From CAZLRH01 sp964562015 (GTDB lineage: Bacteria > Verrucomicrobiota > Verrucomicrobiia > Opitutales > JABDGR01): a DNA stretch of 64,000 bases. Positions 34,403 to 42,538 of this stretch are shown one piece after another; position 1 is the first letter of the stretch; each line of letters opens with the position of its first letter. Where the stretch lies: the NCBI GenBank assembly GCA_964562015.1, contig CAZLRH010000019.1, forward strand, positions 1 to 64,000. Reading direction: 5' to 3'. The translations under genes were made by a program, and so were the position numbers. The notes beneath the pieces were generated by a model. The model was not told the DNA's origin. It saw only the letters and a program-made list of their open reading frames with translations, and did no database searches.

Positions 34403-34624
34403 TTACCCGGCCCGTGCGCTATCGCCTGCGGAGTGGGTGCCCGCGGTTGTGGCCGCGTGCGCGCCATGCGAGGCCACGAGGCCGAGCGCGGCGGTCAAGC
34501 CGCCGAGGATTTGCGTCCAGGTGACCTGGTCGCCGAGGCCATGCTGGATGGCGTAGCCCACGCCGATGCCACCGCCGATTTTCAAGGCGGAGCGCGCGAG
34601 GGAGAGGATTTGGGCTTTATTCAT
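34403..34624 (-). CDS. Small holin-like membrane protein
   Basis: A 73-residue protein (MNKAQILSLARSALKIGGGIG) with one or two hydrophobic helices (GGGIGVGYAIQHG; TQILGGLTAALGLVASHG) and an Ala/Thr/Ser tail. Short phage-module membrane proteins of this shape are often holins, but no endolysin is nearby. The ATG at 34624 is preferred; a longer frame passes through a family D intergenic repeat. The leader on minus is CCACCAACCCAAAACCAACC, which lacks a Shine-Dalgarno sequence. Confidence 0.5.
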   Translation of the reverse strand: MNKAQILSLARSALKIGGGIGVGYAIQHGLGDQVTWTQILGGLTAALGLVASHGAHAATTAGTHSAGDSARAG

Positions 34625-34656
34625 GGTTGGTTTTGGGTTGGTGGAATGAGAAAGGA

Positions 34657-34800
34657 TTTTACCGCCGAGGCCGCGGAGCACGCAGAGGAAAAAAGTGAAG
34701 TGTTTTTTTGAATAGAAGGTAACGAAGGAAGGAAGGGCGGGTTTGGTCTCAGCGTTTTTACCGTGAGCTTGTCGAACGGCTCCGCGTTCTCGGCGGTGAA
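34657..34800. repeat. Intergenic family D repeats in inverted orientation
   Basis: ACCGCCGAGGCCGCGGAG (34661-34678) faces its near-complement at 34780-34797 (16 of 18 matching), separated by ~100 bp. The spacer is between the fibre-like gene and the holin-like gene. Similar elements lie outside the phage module. Confidence 0.65.
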
Positions 34801-34811
34801 AATTTTTCCCC

Positions 34812-37133
34812 TCACGGATCGAAATTGATATACTTCGTGGTGCCGTTGATGGTGAGCTGGATCGCCGTGGAATTGGAACCACTGATGGACCAGTTCGTCA
34901 CCCCGCCGTTGGTGGTAATGTTGCCGCTCGTGGTGATGTTGCCACCCACGGTGAGAGTGTTGCCAGCAGTCAAATTGCCCGTGAAATTCCCCACGCCGGT
35001 GACTTTTAAGCCCGTCGTGGAAATATTCGCCACCTCGTTGGTGTCGCTGAACCAACGATAATAACCCGCCGTCGAATCCATTTGCACCGTGTACTCTTCA
35101 CCACCGCCCTTCAAAAAGAGAAAACCTTTGTATGGGTCGATGCCTTTGTAAGAACCGTTTAACTGAATACCGTAGTTGGTCAAATTGGCCGAGGTCACAC
35201 CCATGTTCAAAAACACTCCTCCCGATGAACTGTTAATGGTCAAATTGCTGTGCGGGTATGCGCTGAAATTGGGATCGCCGATATAAACCCCGCCGTTGTC
35301 GAGGGTCATCAGCGTGTAGCCCTCCTGCGCGAGGTACAGTTTCATCGGCGGGCCATAACGCGAGCCGTCGTAATTGCTGATCTTGCCGCCATTCGAGGCG
35401 AGGAAAACACCATCGGGATAAGTGCCGGGACTGAGATAATTGGCGTAACCCACCGCACCCGCTTGCCCCGAGTCGTAAGAATTGAACACAATCGCCGAGG
35501 CTCCGTTCGGCGCGTCGTTCTGAATTTCCAAAACGTTTTCCTGAATAATTTGGGGCGAATTGGCGTTGCCCGCGAAAGTGACATTGCTGAGCGTGTTCTC
35601 AAAACGGTGCATGGCCGGCCCGCGAAAAATGCCGAGGCCGTTGATGGTGAAATTGGCTTGGATCGGCGTGTAGTTCGACGGCGCAACGTTGCCGATGAGC
35701 CCGGGCGTGTTGCCGCCAATGATGAAATGGCCCGCGCCGTCGCCGTACAAATCCGTGTTCACACTCGTGGTGGTGCCATTCCAGTACACCAGGCCCGGCA
35801 TGTTGCCGGAAAAAGTGAGCGTCGCGTTCAAGGTCCGCGTTGAAGTGTTAAACGCCATCCCCGTGCCGAGCCCGTATAGCTCGACGTTGCCGGTGCTGCC
35901 CGCCGCGCGCACGACCACCGTGCCATTCGCGGCCGTCAACCCGCTCGCGCCGATATTGCCGGTGAGCGCGCCCGCCGGCGCGATCGTGCCCCACGTCTGA
36001 TTGCCATAAAGCACCGTCGAGGAATTTGCGGTGCCGGAGCCCAGCCGCGCGGTCGCCACGGTGCCGCTCGTGAGATTGCTCGCGCTCAGGGCGGACAAAT
36101 CCGGCGCGGGCAGCACGCCCCACGTTTGGTTCCCATACAAAACGGTCGAGGCATTCGCCGTACCCGAACCCAGGCGCGCGGTCGGCGTCGTGCCGCTGGT
36201 GAGGTTGCCGGCATTGAGCGCCGCGAAACTTCCGAGGGTGTCGAGCACGCCCGCGCCGGACATCGTCAAATTCGTGCCGAGCGTGAGCAGTTGGATATTG
36301 CCCGTGCTGCCGGCGTAGCGGCCGAGAATGGTCGCGTTCGCCATCGTCAACCCGCTCGCGCCGACGTTGCCGGTGAGCGCGGGGCCCGTGATATTCGCCA
36401 CCGTCGCAACTGTAAACGTGCCACTCGGCAGCGTGAGGTTCGCATTGCCGCCGGTGTTCCAGGTCACGCGGTTGCCGCCGAGGGTCATATTGCCAAAACC
36501 CACCGGCGCCGCCGCGCCGGAGAAATCAAAGACCGAGGAGCTATCCGAAGTAAAATTCGCGCCGAAGGCGGTGATATTGCCCGGCCCCAGTTGCGCTTCG
36601 AGGATGGTGGCCTGGTTAATCGTCGCCTCGGCAATCGTGCCGCCGCTGCCCGGAATAAAATTGCTCGCCACCCAGCCGGCGGTCGCCGGTTGCGACGGCA
36701 GGCCGATGGGATCGGTCGGATTGGCGAAGGTGACATTGGCGTTGAGCAGATCGATGTTGCCATAGCCCTTGAGCAGACTGCCCGCCGCGAGCGTCAGGTT
36801 GCCGCCGCTCACCACATCCAGGTTGCCGCCGCTGCCGATGAGCAAATGCAGGCCGCCCGGCACCGTCGCATTGCCCACGAAATTGCCCGACAAGCTCCCG
36901 CCGTTGCCGCCGGACAGGCCGATCAGCGTGGCGTGCGTGGCATCGAGTGTGCCATTGAGCGTGAGCACCTTGCCGCTCGGCAAGGTGACATTCGCCGCCA
37001 GCTCGCCGAAGTGCGCGCCGGCCGTCGTATTGGCCATGACCGGCGCGAAAGTGACATTCGGCGCAACGTAAGCCGCCGGAGCGGAGTTCACCGCGAAGGC
37101 GCAAAGAGCGCCAAGGAGAAGGATTTTTTTCAT
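34812..37133 (-). CDS. Secreted phage tail-fibre-like protein
   Basis: A 773-residue protein dominated by Gly, Asn, Thr and Ser, with long low-complexity beta-helical repeats (GNITTSGNITTNGG, TLTVGGN) typical of tail fibres. Two near-identical 30-residue repeats (LTSGTTPTARLGSGTANAST and LTSGTVATARLGSGTANSST, each followed by VLYGNQTWG) lie near the middle. It starts with a Sec-type signal peptide (MKKILLLGALCAFAVNSAP), which is unusual for a virion fibre. The signal-peptide codons coincide with a family D intergenic repeat (37087-37118). It could be an adhesin rather than a fibre. The gene is within the phage-type run, between the 226-residue tail gene and the holin-like gene. Confidence 0.6.
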   Translation of the reverse strand: MKKILLLGALCAFAVNSAPAAYVAPNVTFAPVMANTTAGAHFGELAANVTLPSGKVLTLNGTLDATHATLIGLSGGNGGSLSGNFVGNATVPGGLHLLIGSGGNLDVVSGGNLTLAAGSLLKGYGNIDLLNANVTFANPTDPIGLPSQPATAGWVASNFIPGSGGTIAEATINQATILEAQLGPGNITAFGANFTSDSSSVFDFSGAAAPVGFGNMTLGGNRVTWNTGGNANLTLPSGTFTVATVANITGPALTGNVGASGLTMANATILGRYAGSTGNIQLLTLGTNLTMSGAGVLDTLGSFAALNAGNLTSGTTPTARLGSGTANASTVLYGNQTWGVLPAPDLSALSASNLTSGTVATARLGSGTANSSTVLYGNQTWGTIAPAGALTGNIGASGLTAANGTVVVRAAGSTGNVELYGLGTGMAFNTSTRTLNATLTFSGNMPGLVYWNGTTTSVNTDLYGDGAGHFIIGGNTPGLIGNVAPSNYTPIQANFTINGLGIFRGPAMHRFENTLSNVTFAGNANSPQIIQENVLEIQNDAPNGASAIVFNSYDSGQAGAVGYANYLSPGTYPDGVFLASNGGKISNYDGSRYGPPMKLYLAQEGYTLMTLDNGGVYIGDPNFSAYPHSNLTINSSSGGVFLNMGVTSANLTNYGIQLNGSYKGIDPYKGFLFLKGGGEEYTVQMDSTAGYYRWFSDTNEVANISTTGLKVTGVGNFTGNLTAGNTLTVGGNITTSGNITTNGGVTNWSISGSNSTAIQLTINGTTKYINFDP

Positions 37134-37163
37134 GGGATGTAAGTAGGAAATTGAGAATGGATG

Positions 37164-37192
37164 GCTTCGCGCTCTTTGCGTCTTTGCGGTTC
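37164..37192. repeat. Intergenic repeat, family D, copy in the phage module
   Basis: On minus it reads AACCGCAAAGACGCAAAGAG followed by CGCGAAGC. It lies immediately upstream of the fibre-like gene, 45 bp from the related sequence that encodes the fibre signal peptide. Confidence 0.7.
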
Positions 37193-37199
37193 ATCCGCC

Positions 37200-37880
37200 T
37201 CACGCCTCGCCCGTGTCCGCCGTCATCAGCGTTGGCACGCCGCCGACCACTTTCACAAACACGTCGTGGTACAAGTTCGTGTCGGGATTGAACACTTGGA
37301 TGATGTTGCCCGACTTGAAACGGAAGTTGCCGCCGCTCGGCGCGGTTTGCAGGTACCGCGCATCGGCGACCGCCAGCGTCGGGTACGTGTTGATCTCATC
37401 CGGCGGGTCGGACGGAAAACCCGCGCCGCTTTCGAGCACCTTGATGGGCCCGGCGCACAGGGTGATGGTGCGCGGAGTGGTATCCGTCGTCGTCGCGTAG
37501 ATCGTCAACCAGCGCGCGCCGGCAGCGATGGCCGACTCCGCCGCCGTAAAGGCAATCAGGGCATGTTGTTTGGAGCCGTCGTCCCAGCTCGCCTGGTCCA
37601 GGGAATTGTCCAGGGCGCCCGCGAGCACCGTCTTGGCCATGAGCGCTGCAGTGGACGCCGCCGGTGCGCTGCCACTTGCTCCGAGCGCCTTGATCTCGAC
37701 CGTGACCGAGGCGAGATTCGCCACCGATTGCAATTCGCCGTTGTTGAAAACCCCGAGCTCGAATTGCACGTCATTGCCCCGCCAAAATTGCGGCGTGGCG
37801 CGGCGATTGACTTCGAGCGGGGCGTCGAAGCGCGCGGCATCGCCGGCGAGACGCAAACGGGTGCGGTCAAGAGTGCTCAT
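37200..37880 (-). CDS. Phage-module tail-associated protein
   Basis: A 226-residue protein with beta-rich segments (VQFELGVFNNGELQSVANLASVTVEI, RWLTIYATTTDTTPRTITL). It shows a baseplate-upper/fibre-head-like pattern, but no family is certain. It lies between the 136-residue protein and the fibre-like gene. A role in attaching the fibre is inference from the position. Confidence 0.45.
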   Translation of the reverse strand: MSTLDRTRLRLAGDAARFDAPLEVNRRATPQFWRGNDVQFELGVFNNGELQSVANLASVTVEIKALGASGSAPAASTAALMAKTVLAGALDNSLDQASWDDGSKQHALIAFTAAESAIAAGARWLTIYATTTDTTPRTITLCAGPIKVLESGAGFPSDPPDEINTYPTLAVADARYLQTAPSGGNFRFKSGNIIQVFNPDTNLYHDVFVKVVGGVPTLMTADTGEA

Positions 37881-37921
37881 GTGAAAATCGTGTTGGGAAA
37901 ACGCGGGTTAAAAAAATTGGC

Positions 37922-38332
37922 CTAGGCGGCAGGCGGCTGTTCGGTTACGGCGCCGCCGACGAATTCGTAATCCGTGTCCGTCGTCAGGCCGGCCGGCGTG
38001 CAACGCACGGTATGCACGGCGGCGTTGGTCAAATGCAGTTCCGCGGCGCCCGGGCCGTCCTCCAGGATGAAGGTGAGAAATCCTGGAGTGACCGCCAGAT
38101 CTGCGGCGTGCGTGCAAGCGAACCGCAATGCCGCCTCCAGGCTGTCATGCCGTCGGGCCACCGTAAATTTCGCCACGGTGCGCGCATTGCCGCGATCAAT
38201 CGCCCGCACTGCGCCGGAGCGTAAGGCCGTGGCGACTTGCATTTCACGCGTCGTCTCCAAGGCGAACCGCCGGGGCGATTCGCGCAGCGCCAACCCGCGG
38301 GCCAGCTCAAGATTTCCCAGCAAAATTTTCAT
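37922..38332 (-). CDS. Small phage-module protein of unknown function
   Basis: A 136-residue protein (MKILLGNLELARGLALRESPRRF) with an N-terminal amphipathic part and a strand-rich C-terminus (GFLTFILEDGPGAAELHLTNA). It follows the gp37-like gene by 8 bp, indicating co-translation. No family is recognised. The start at 38332 is chosen because the upstream extension is shadow sequence of the preceding gene. Confidence 0.45.
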   Translation of the reverse strand: MKILLGNLELARGLALRESPRRFALETTREMQVATALRSGAVRAIDRGNARTVAKFTVARRHDSLEAALRFACTHAADLAVTPGFLTFILEDGPGAAELHLTNAAVHTVRCTPAGLTTDTDYEFVGGAVTEQPPAA

Positions 38333-38340
38333 GGCAAAAT

Positions 38341-38805
38341 TCAGTTGGTGGCCGCCAGCGCCAGCGCGCAGGAGGCGTGAAAATGGAGGTCCAGCGCGTT
38401 GGCGCCGCGCAGGGTGCCTGGCGGAATGGTCCACGGATCGGTTTCCATAATTTGCAACGCGCCGTCGCCGCAATCCGGTGGCAGCGGCCATAAATGCAAA
38501 ACTTGCGACGACCGTTCCGCCGCGGCCAGCAGGCCCGGCCCTTCCGTCTCCGTCAGCAGGTTTTCGATGATGCGCACCGTCAGCACAATTTCCAGAAAGG
38601 CGGGTCCTGGCACCGCCGGCGCCACGCGTTTCGGTCGCGGATCCAGCACGATGACACACAAGCCCAGGGCTCCTTCGGCCGCCGCCTCGATTTGACTGTC
38701 CAAATCGCTTGCCCGCCGCACGAGCACGGTTGCGCCCGCCAAATTGAGCTGCTGGCGCAGACGCTCGGCTACGGCGGACTGCAAGGTTTCGAGGGCGGAA
38801 GACAT
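38341..38805 (-). CDS. gp37-like tail terminator/connector protein
   Basis: A 154-residue protein whose middle (EIVLTVRIIENLLTETEGPGLLAAAERSSQVLHLWPL) resembles tail-completion proteins of the gp37/DUF1834 type, in which a 'vENP..N' helix precedes a 'Lh.W' strand. In Mu-like phages such a protein follows gp36. Here it follows the gp36-like gene after 38 bp. Moderate confidence because the sequence is short and compositionally biased. Confidence 0.5.
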   Translation of the reverse strand: MSSALETLQSAVAERLRQQLNLAGATVLVRRASDLDSQIEAAAEGALGLCVIVLDPRPKRVAPAVPGPAFLEIVLTVRIIENLLTETEGPGLLAAAERSSQVLHLWPLPPDCGDGALQIMETDPWTIPPGTLRGANALDLHFHASCALALAATN

Positions 38806-38843
38806 GAAAGTATAAAGGATGAAATTTTTGCGGACGGATCGTC

Positions 38844-39305
38844 TTACAAGTTTTTCAACTGTTGTCCCGACACGGGATGCGGCCGGTGCCGCAGCACCTC
38901 CACGCTATTTCGCCGCCCGGTTCCTTCGTCGCCCTCCGGATCATCAGGAGCGGAGAGCGCAATCTCGCCGCGACCGGCCCGCGCCAGCAACTGGCGCGCG
39001 TCGTTGGCCAGCCGCACTTGGTCGGGCGACAATGCGAGTGTCGGCAGCCGCGCCTGGAGTGCCTCAATGGCGAGATGAATCGCCGCCAGCTTCAATTCGG
39101 GCGGCAACAGTGTGGCGTCGCGCTCAAGCCGGTTTTTGCGGCCGGCCCGAATTTCTCCGCGCACCCGGGCCGTCACCTCCGCGAGCAATGCCGGCAAGGG
39201 ATCGTCCTGGCCTTCGCTCAACGAGCGCTGGCGCAGAATGGTGAGTTGTGCGGCGGCAAGGGCCGGCTGCACGTCGGCGGCAGTCAGGGAGGACCAGGTG
39301 GACAT
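38844..39305 (-). CDS. gp36-like neck protein (DUF1320 type)
   Basis: A 153-residue protein (MSTWSSLTAADVQPALAAAQL) with a predominantly helical N-terminal part and the region RDATLLPPELKLAAIHLAIEALQARLP, which is typical of the DUF1320/Mu gp36 family that forms part of the head-tail connection. The ATG at 39305 is chosen because the preceding frame crosses the hairpin-rich spacer. Order after the capsid gene matches Mu-like phages. Confidence 0.55.
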   Translation of the reverse strand: MSTWSSLTAADVQPALAAAQLTILRQRSLSEGQDDPLPALLAEVTARVRGEIRAGRKNRLERDATLLPPELKLAAIHLAIEALQARLPTLALSPDQVRLANDARQLLARAGRGEIALSAPDDPEGDEGTGRRNSVEVLRHRPHPVSGQQLKNL

Positions 39306-39369
39306 GGTGGATCGTTGGTGAAGATTAAAAATTCGATTTAAACTCGTGCGTGAAAACTCTCGGCCAGGA

Positions 39370-39397
39370 CCGCGGCGGGGATGCAACCCCGCCGCGG
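39370..39397 (-). terminator. Strong hairpin downstream of the capsid gene
   Basis: CCGCGGCGGGG (39370-39380) and CCCCGCCGCGG (39387-39397) form an 11-bp stem with a 6-base loop. A second perfect 10-bp hairpin (TCCCGGCGAG at 39488-39497 with its complement at 39508-39517) lies nearer the capsid stop. Neither is followed by a strong T-run, so these may be RNA stabilisers or weak terminators. Confidence 0.5.
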
Positions 39398-39599
39398 CGT
39401 TTGTACTTCTCTTTCGGTCCGGCTTTTCTTTTCCCCGATGGCCTGACGTGCGATGTCCTGATTCACCGTTCGTCAGCCTGCTCATCTTCCCGGCGAGGTC
39501 CTGAGGTCTCGCCGGGAGGCCGGATTTCCGTGTTTTTGCCGTTGGCGTGACGGCTTCACTGGCCAAAGCGGCGCAAGGCGCCGCGAAGGGAAGTAGGGT

Positions 39600-40583
39600 T
39601 TACGATGTCGCAGGCGTGAGGCCGCGCAACCCGACCGTCGAGGTGACGATGACGTTCGAATAATGCTCGACGGAAATGTCCGTGAACTTCGCGTGCTCTT
39701 CCAGATACACGCGGAACGGTCCGGCGCCTTCGACAGGCGTGACAAACCGCTTGAGATTCGAGGGCTCGTCTTTGCCCGGCATCGGGTCGGCGTAGAAGCA
39801 ATACACCTTGGCGCCGAGCAACGCCGCCTTGGCTGTCGCGGTCGACTGGTAGCGCGCCGCGGCCACGCGCAAGCCTTCGACGAAGAGCTTGCGCGCCAGA
39901 TCGTCGGGGCTGAGGTCAGCCGCGCGACGGGCGCCAGCGTTGTCCTGCGCGTCGTAGCAATTGGCGCGCAGCGACCAGGCCGCTTCGCCGAAAAGTACGC
40001 GGTTCGGCCGCACGCCGGAATCATCGGCCGCGGCGGAGAGCGCCGCGCGCACGTCGGCGTCGGGATTGCCCTCGGTGCCGCTGTCGGGCCAGGTGGCGCT
40101 GGCGAGGGTCGAGGCGGCGTCGAGCGCCGCCAGGGCGCGCCGCAGTTCGTTGCGCAGCAAACGCTGCAACAAGAGTTGTACATAGCGTTCTTGCCAGTCG
40201 TCGCCCAGCGCCTCGTCGTGGTCCACGCGCAACGTGAGCCCCTTGTTCAACGTTTTGCCGAGCACGGAATCGCCCGAATATTCGACGCGCTTGAACGGTG
40301 CGCCGATGGCGCGCGTGTCGTCCGTTTCCGAGAAGAAAGCCTCGGCATTGTCGGCGCGCTTGAATTCAAACCGACGGCCGGCCGGCACCGGCGGGGCGAC
40401 GAAATCCAGCAGCGCCGCCAGATTTTCGGGATCGCGCCAGCCGACCGTGAAGGCGGTCAGCGGCTCCGAATAGTGCGCCGCCGTGAAGCGCGCCTCATTG
40501 GCGGCGCATACGACGAGCGGCGGGTTGCGGCCCGTATCAACGGGCAGCGCCAGCGGTGGAGGAAGCGTGAGTGTGGAGTGCAT
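39600..40583 (-). CDS. Major capsid protein (Mu-like/HK97-type)
   Basis: A 327-residue protein. Features fitting an HK97-fold capsid subunit are the N-terminal arm, the extended FKRVEYSGDSVLGKTLNKGLTLRVDH stretch, the helix ERYVQLLLQRLLRNELRRALAALDAA (spine helix-like) and the C-terminal VEHYSNVIVTSTVGLRGL. It is preceded by the decoration and protease genes and followed by connector genes, as in Mu-like phages. It is likely the most abundant product, which fits the hairpins after it. Confidence 0.65.
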   Translation of the reverse strand: MHSTLTLPPPLALPVDTGRNPPLVVCAANEARFTAAHYSEPLTAFTVGWRDPENLAALLDFVAPPVPAGRRFEFKRADNAEAFFSETDDTRAIGAPFKRVEYSGDSVLGKTLNKGLTLRVDHDEALGDDWQERYVQLLLQRLLRNELRRALAALDAASTLASATWPDSGTEGNPDADVRAALSAAADDSGVRPNRVLFGEAAWSLRANCYDAQDNAGARRAADLSPDDLARKLFVEGLRVAAARYQSTATAKAALLGAKVYCFYADPMPGKDEPSNLKRFVTPVEGAGPFRVYLEEHAKFTDISVEHYSNVIVTSTVGLRGLTPATS

Positions 40584-40632
40584 GATGTTTATTATTTTGG
40601 GAACGAATCGTGGGTGGTGGTGGGGAGCGGGT

Positions 40633-41298
40633 TTAGGCGCCGAGAATCTTCACGAGCCCGGGCGACGCCAAAGCCGCGGCCAGGGCGGCGACATCGGTTT
40701 GGAGCTTGTTGTGATCGCTCTTGAGCGCATTCGCCAACGCCTCGGATGTGCCGAGGTCCGTTGCCGCGGTCGTCGAATTTTGCCCCGAAGTCAACGCGGC
40801 CAGGACCACCACTTTGACTGGCGCGATGGTTTCGGCTTCGAGCACGTCGCCGTCGCCGGTGGCGCTGGTCAGCGCACGACCGATGAGATAATACGTGCCG
40901 GCGGTTGTCGGCTCGCCTTGCACTTTCCCGCTCGCGGCCGCATAGAGCGACACGCCGGCGTTGAGCGCCCCGGACGCGACGAGCATGGCCGTCTGCTCGC
41001 CGACGCCCAGCAGCTTGAGCGCGATGGGATCGTCGGCCACGGCTTCGTCAGTAACGATGCCGATGGGATTGTCGGACGCGCCGCAGACCGCGGCTTGACC
41101 AGCGGAAGCGCCCGCCTTCGCCAGCAAAAACTTGCGGGCAAATGTGGCCGAAGCCGTGCGGGTAACGTGCCCGGCATGGGTGCCGAGCGCGACATTGGCG
41201 AAGACCGGCCGGCGAAACCGGCGCAGGGACAGGCAGGACGCCGGGTTGCGGAAAAGCAGCGCGGCGAGTGCCTGAAGGTTGGGAACAGTACGGATCAT
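40633..41298 (-). CDS. Capsid decoration protein (DUF2190-like)
   Basis: A 221-residue Ala/Gly/Val-rich protein. The core (KFLLAKAGASAGQ, NPIGIVTDEAV, TAMLVASGALNAGVSLYAAASGKVQG, YYLIGRALTSATGDGDVLEAETI) resembles cement proteins of the DUF2190 type, which stabilise expanded heads. It lies between the protease and the capsid gene. The last 40 residues are helical. The 5' leader on minus is CA-rich (CCCAACCAAAACCCGACCC) with no Shine-Dalgarno sequence. Confidence 0.55.
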   Translation of the reverse strand: MIRTVPNLQALAALLFRNPASCLSLRRFRRPVFANVALGTHAGHVTRTASATFARKFLLAKAGASAGQAAVCGASDNPIGIVTDEAVADDPIALKLLGVGEQTAMLVASGALNAGVSLYAAASGKVQGEPTTAGTYYLIGRALTSATGDGDVLEAETIAPVKVVVLAALTSGQNSTTAATDLGTSEALANALKSDHNKLQTDVAALAAALASPGLVKILGA

Positions 41299-41377
41299 GG
41301 TGGGTCGGGTTTTGGTTGGGTTTACTGCAAAAAAGGAATCAGCCAGGAAAAATTTTCGTCATGACGGTCCGGGCCAT

Positions 41378-42505
41378 TCACTCGACGCCAAAGGCGGGAT
41401 CCGCACGTTTGACGCGGGCAAATGCGGCCGGATAATCCTCGCCGGTGCGCGCCATGCGTTCGTTCACCAGGGTAAGCAGCCGCGTGGAATCGCTTTTCGC
41501 CGTCACGGCCGGCCGTCGTGCGGCGAGGTTGGCGGTTAAAACTGAAGCAGTTGGCCGGGCTGTCGCACTGTGCGCGTGGTTCGCCAAGGCCACCGGCTTC
41601 GTAACTTTGCCGAGGGCGCGGAGGGCGTCATCAAAGTCGCGCTGCAAAGACTCGCGCCACTGTGCGCGTTCATTTGGTGCCATATGTGCCCGCCACTCGG
41701 CTGCATCCAGAAGGAGCTCGACTCGCGCGGCGCGCTCTTCCTCGGCACGGCGCTCGGCGGCCAAGCGGGCGGCCTCGGCATCCGTGGCGAGACGATAGAA
41801 TCGCGCGGATTCAGTTTGCGCGTCCCGGGTTTCGCGCGCGGCCACGGCGAGTTGTTCGGCGTTGGCCAGCAAAACCTCGGGCGCTGCACCGGCCTCGAGT
41901 TCCAGGGCAGCCAGCAGGGCGGAAAACAAAGTCTCCGATTTTTCGACTCCAGTCGCTGCGGCTTCCGGCAACTCCGCTTCTTGCGTGGTTGCCTCAACCG
42001 CAGTGGTTGTGGCGGAACTTTCCTCGACCAAGACGGGCACGGGCGCTTGATTGGCCACCGCCTCGCCGGGAATATTCGGATGATTCGTCAGCCCGACGGA
42101 AAGCAGCCGTATGGGCTCATAGACTCCGTTGGCCAGCGGGCGCATCAGCCAGCGCGGCGACAGAAATTTGTAATGCGCCTGGCGCAACAGTTCACGCCCG
42201 GAATCCGACCAGCGCGGCCGGACATACAGCCCGTCGTCGCGGGCGGCCAAATCGCTGACCCAAGCATGGGCGCGCGTGTCGGTGTGCCCCGGCTGGCCCG
42301 CAAAGCCGGGATCGTCCGGATGTCCGATATAAATCGGCACGCCCGCAAAACGTCGGCGGAGTCGTGCCAGCAGCGTCTGAAACGAGCGCGCCATTTCCGT
42401 GGCGGCCGTGCGCGTGAGGCGTTGCAAGCCTGCGCTGTGCGGCCAGTCGCCGTAATCGGCCAGTTTCAGCCACTCAGATTTTGCGGAAGGGGAAATAGAG
42501 CTCAT
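41378..42505 (-). CDS. Mu I-like phage protease with scaffold region
   Basis: A 375-residue protein. The N-terminal half (ADYGDWPHSAGLQRLTR, IYIGHPDDPGFAGQPGHTDTRAHAW, LYVRPRWSDSGRELL, YKFLSPRWLM, SVGLTNHPNIPG) matches the Mu gpI-type head maturation protease. The C-terminal half is Ala/Glu-rich and helical (AERRAEEERAARVELLLDAAEW), as expected for a scaffold segment like Mu gpZ. It lies directly downstream of the portal gene. The ATG at 42505 is preferred over a TTG three codons upstream. Confidence 0.7.
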   Translation of the reverse strand: MSSISPSAKSEWLKLADYGDWPHSAGLQRLTRTAATEMARSFQTLLARLRRRFAGVPIYIGHPDDPGFAGQPGHTDTRAHAWVSDLAARDDGLYVRPRWSDSGRELLRQAHYKFLSPRWLMRPLANGVYEPIRLLSVGLTNHPNIPGEAVANQAPVPVLVEESSATTTAVEATTQEAELPEAAATGVEKSETLFSALLAALELEAGAAPEVLLANAEQLAVAARETRDAQTESARFYRLATDAEAARLAAERRAEEERAARVELLLDAAEWRAHMAPNERAQWRESLQRDFDDALRALGKVTKPVALANHAHSATARPTASVLTANLAARRPAVTAKSDSTRLLTLVNERMARTGEDYPAAFARVKRADPAFGVE

Positions 42506-42538
42506 GGGTGACAAAAGTTGTTCGAATATATTTTTAAT

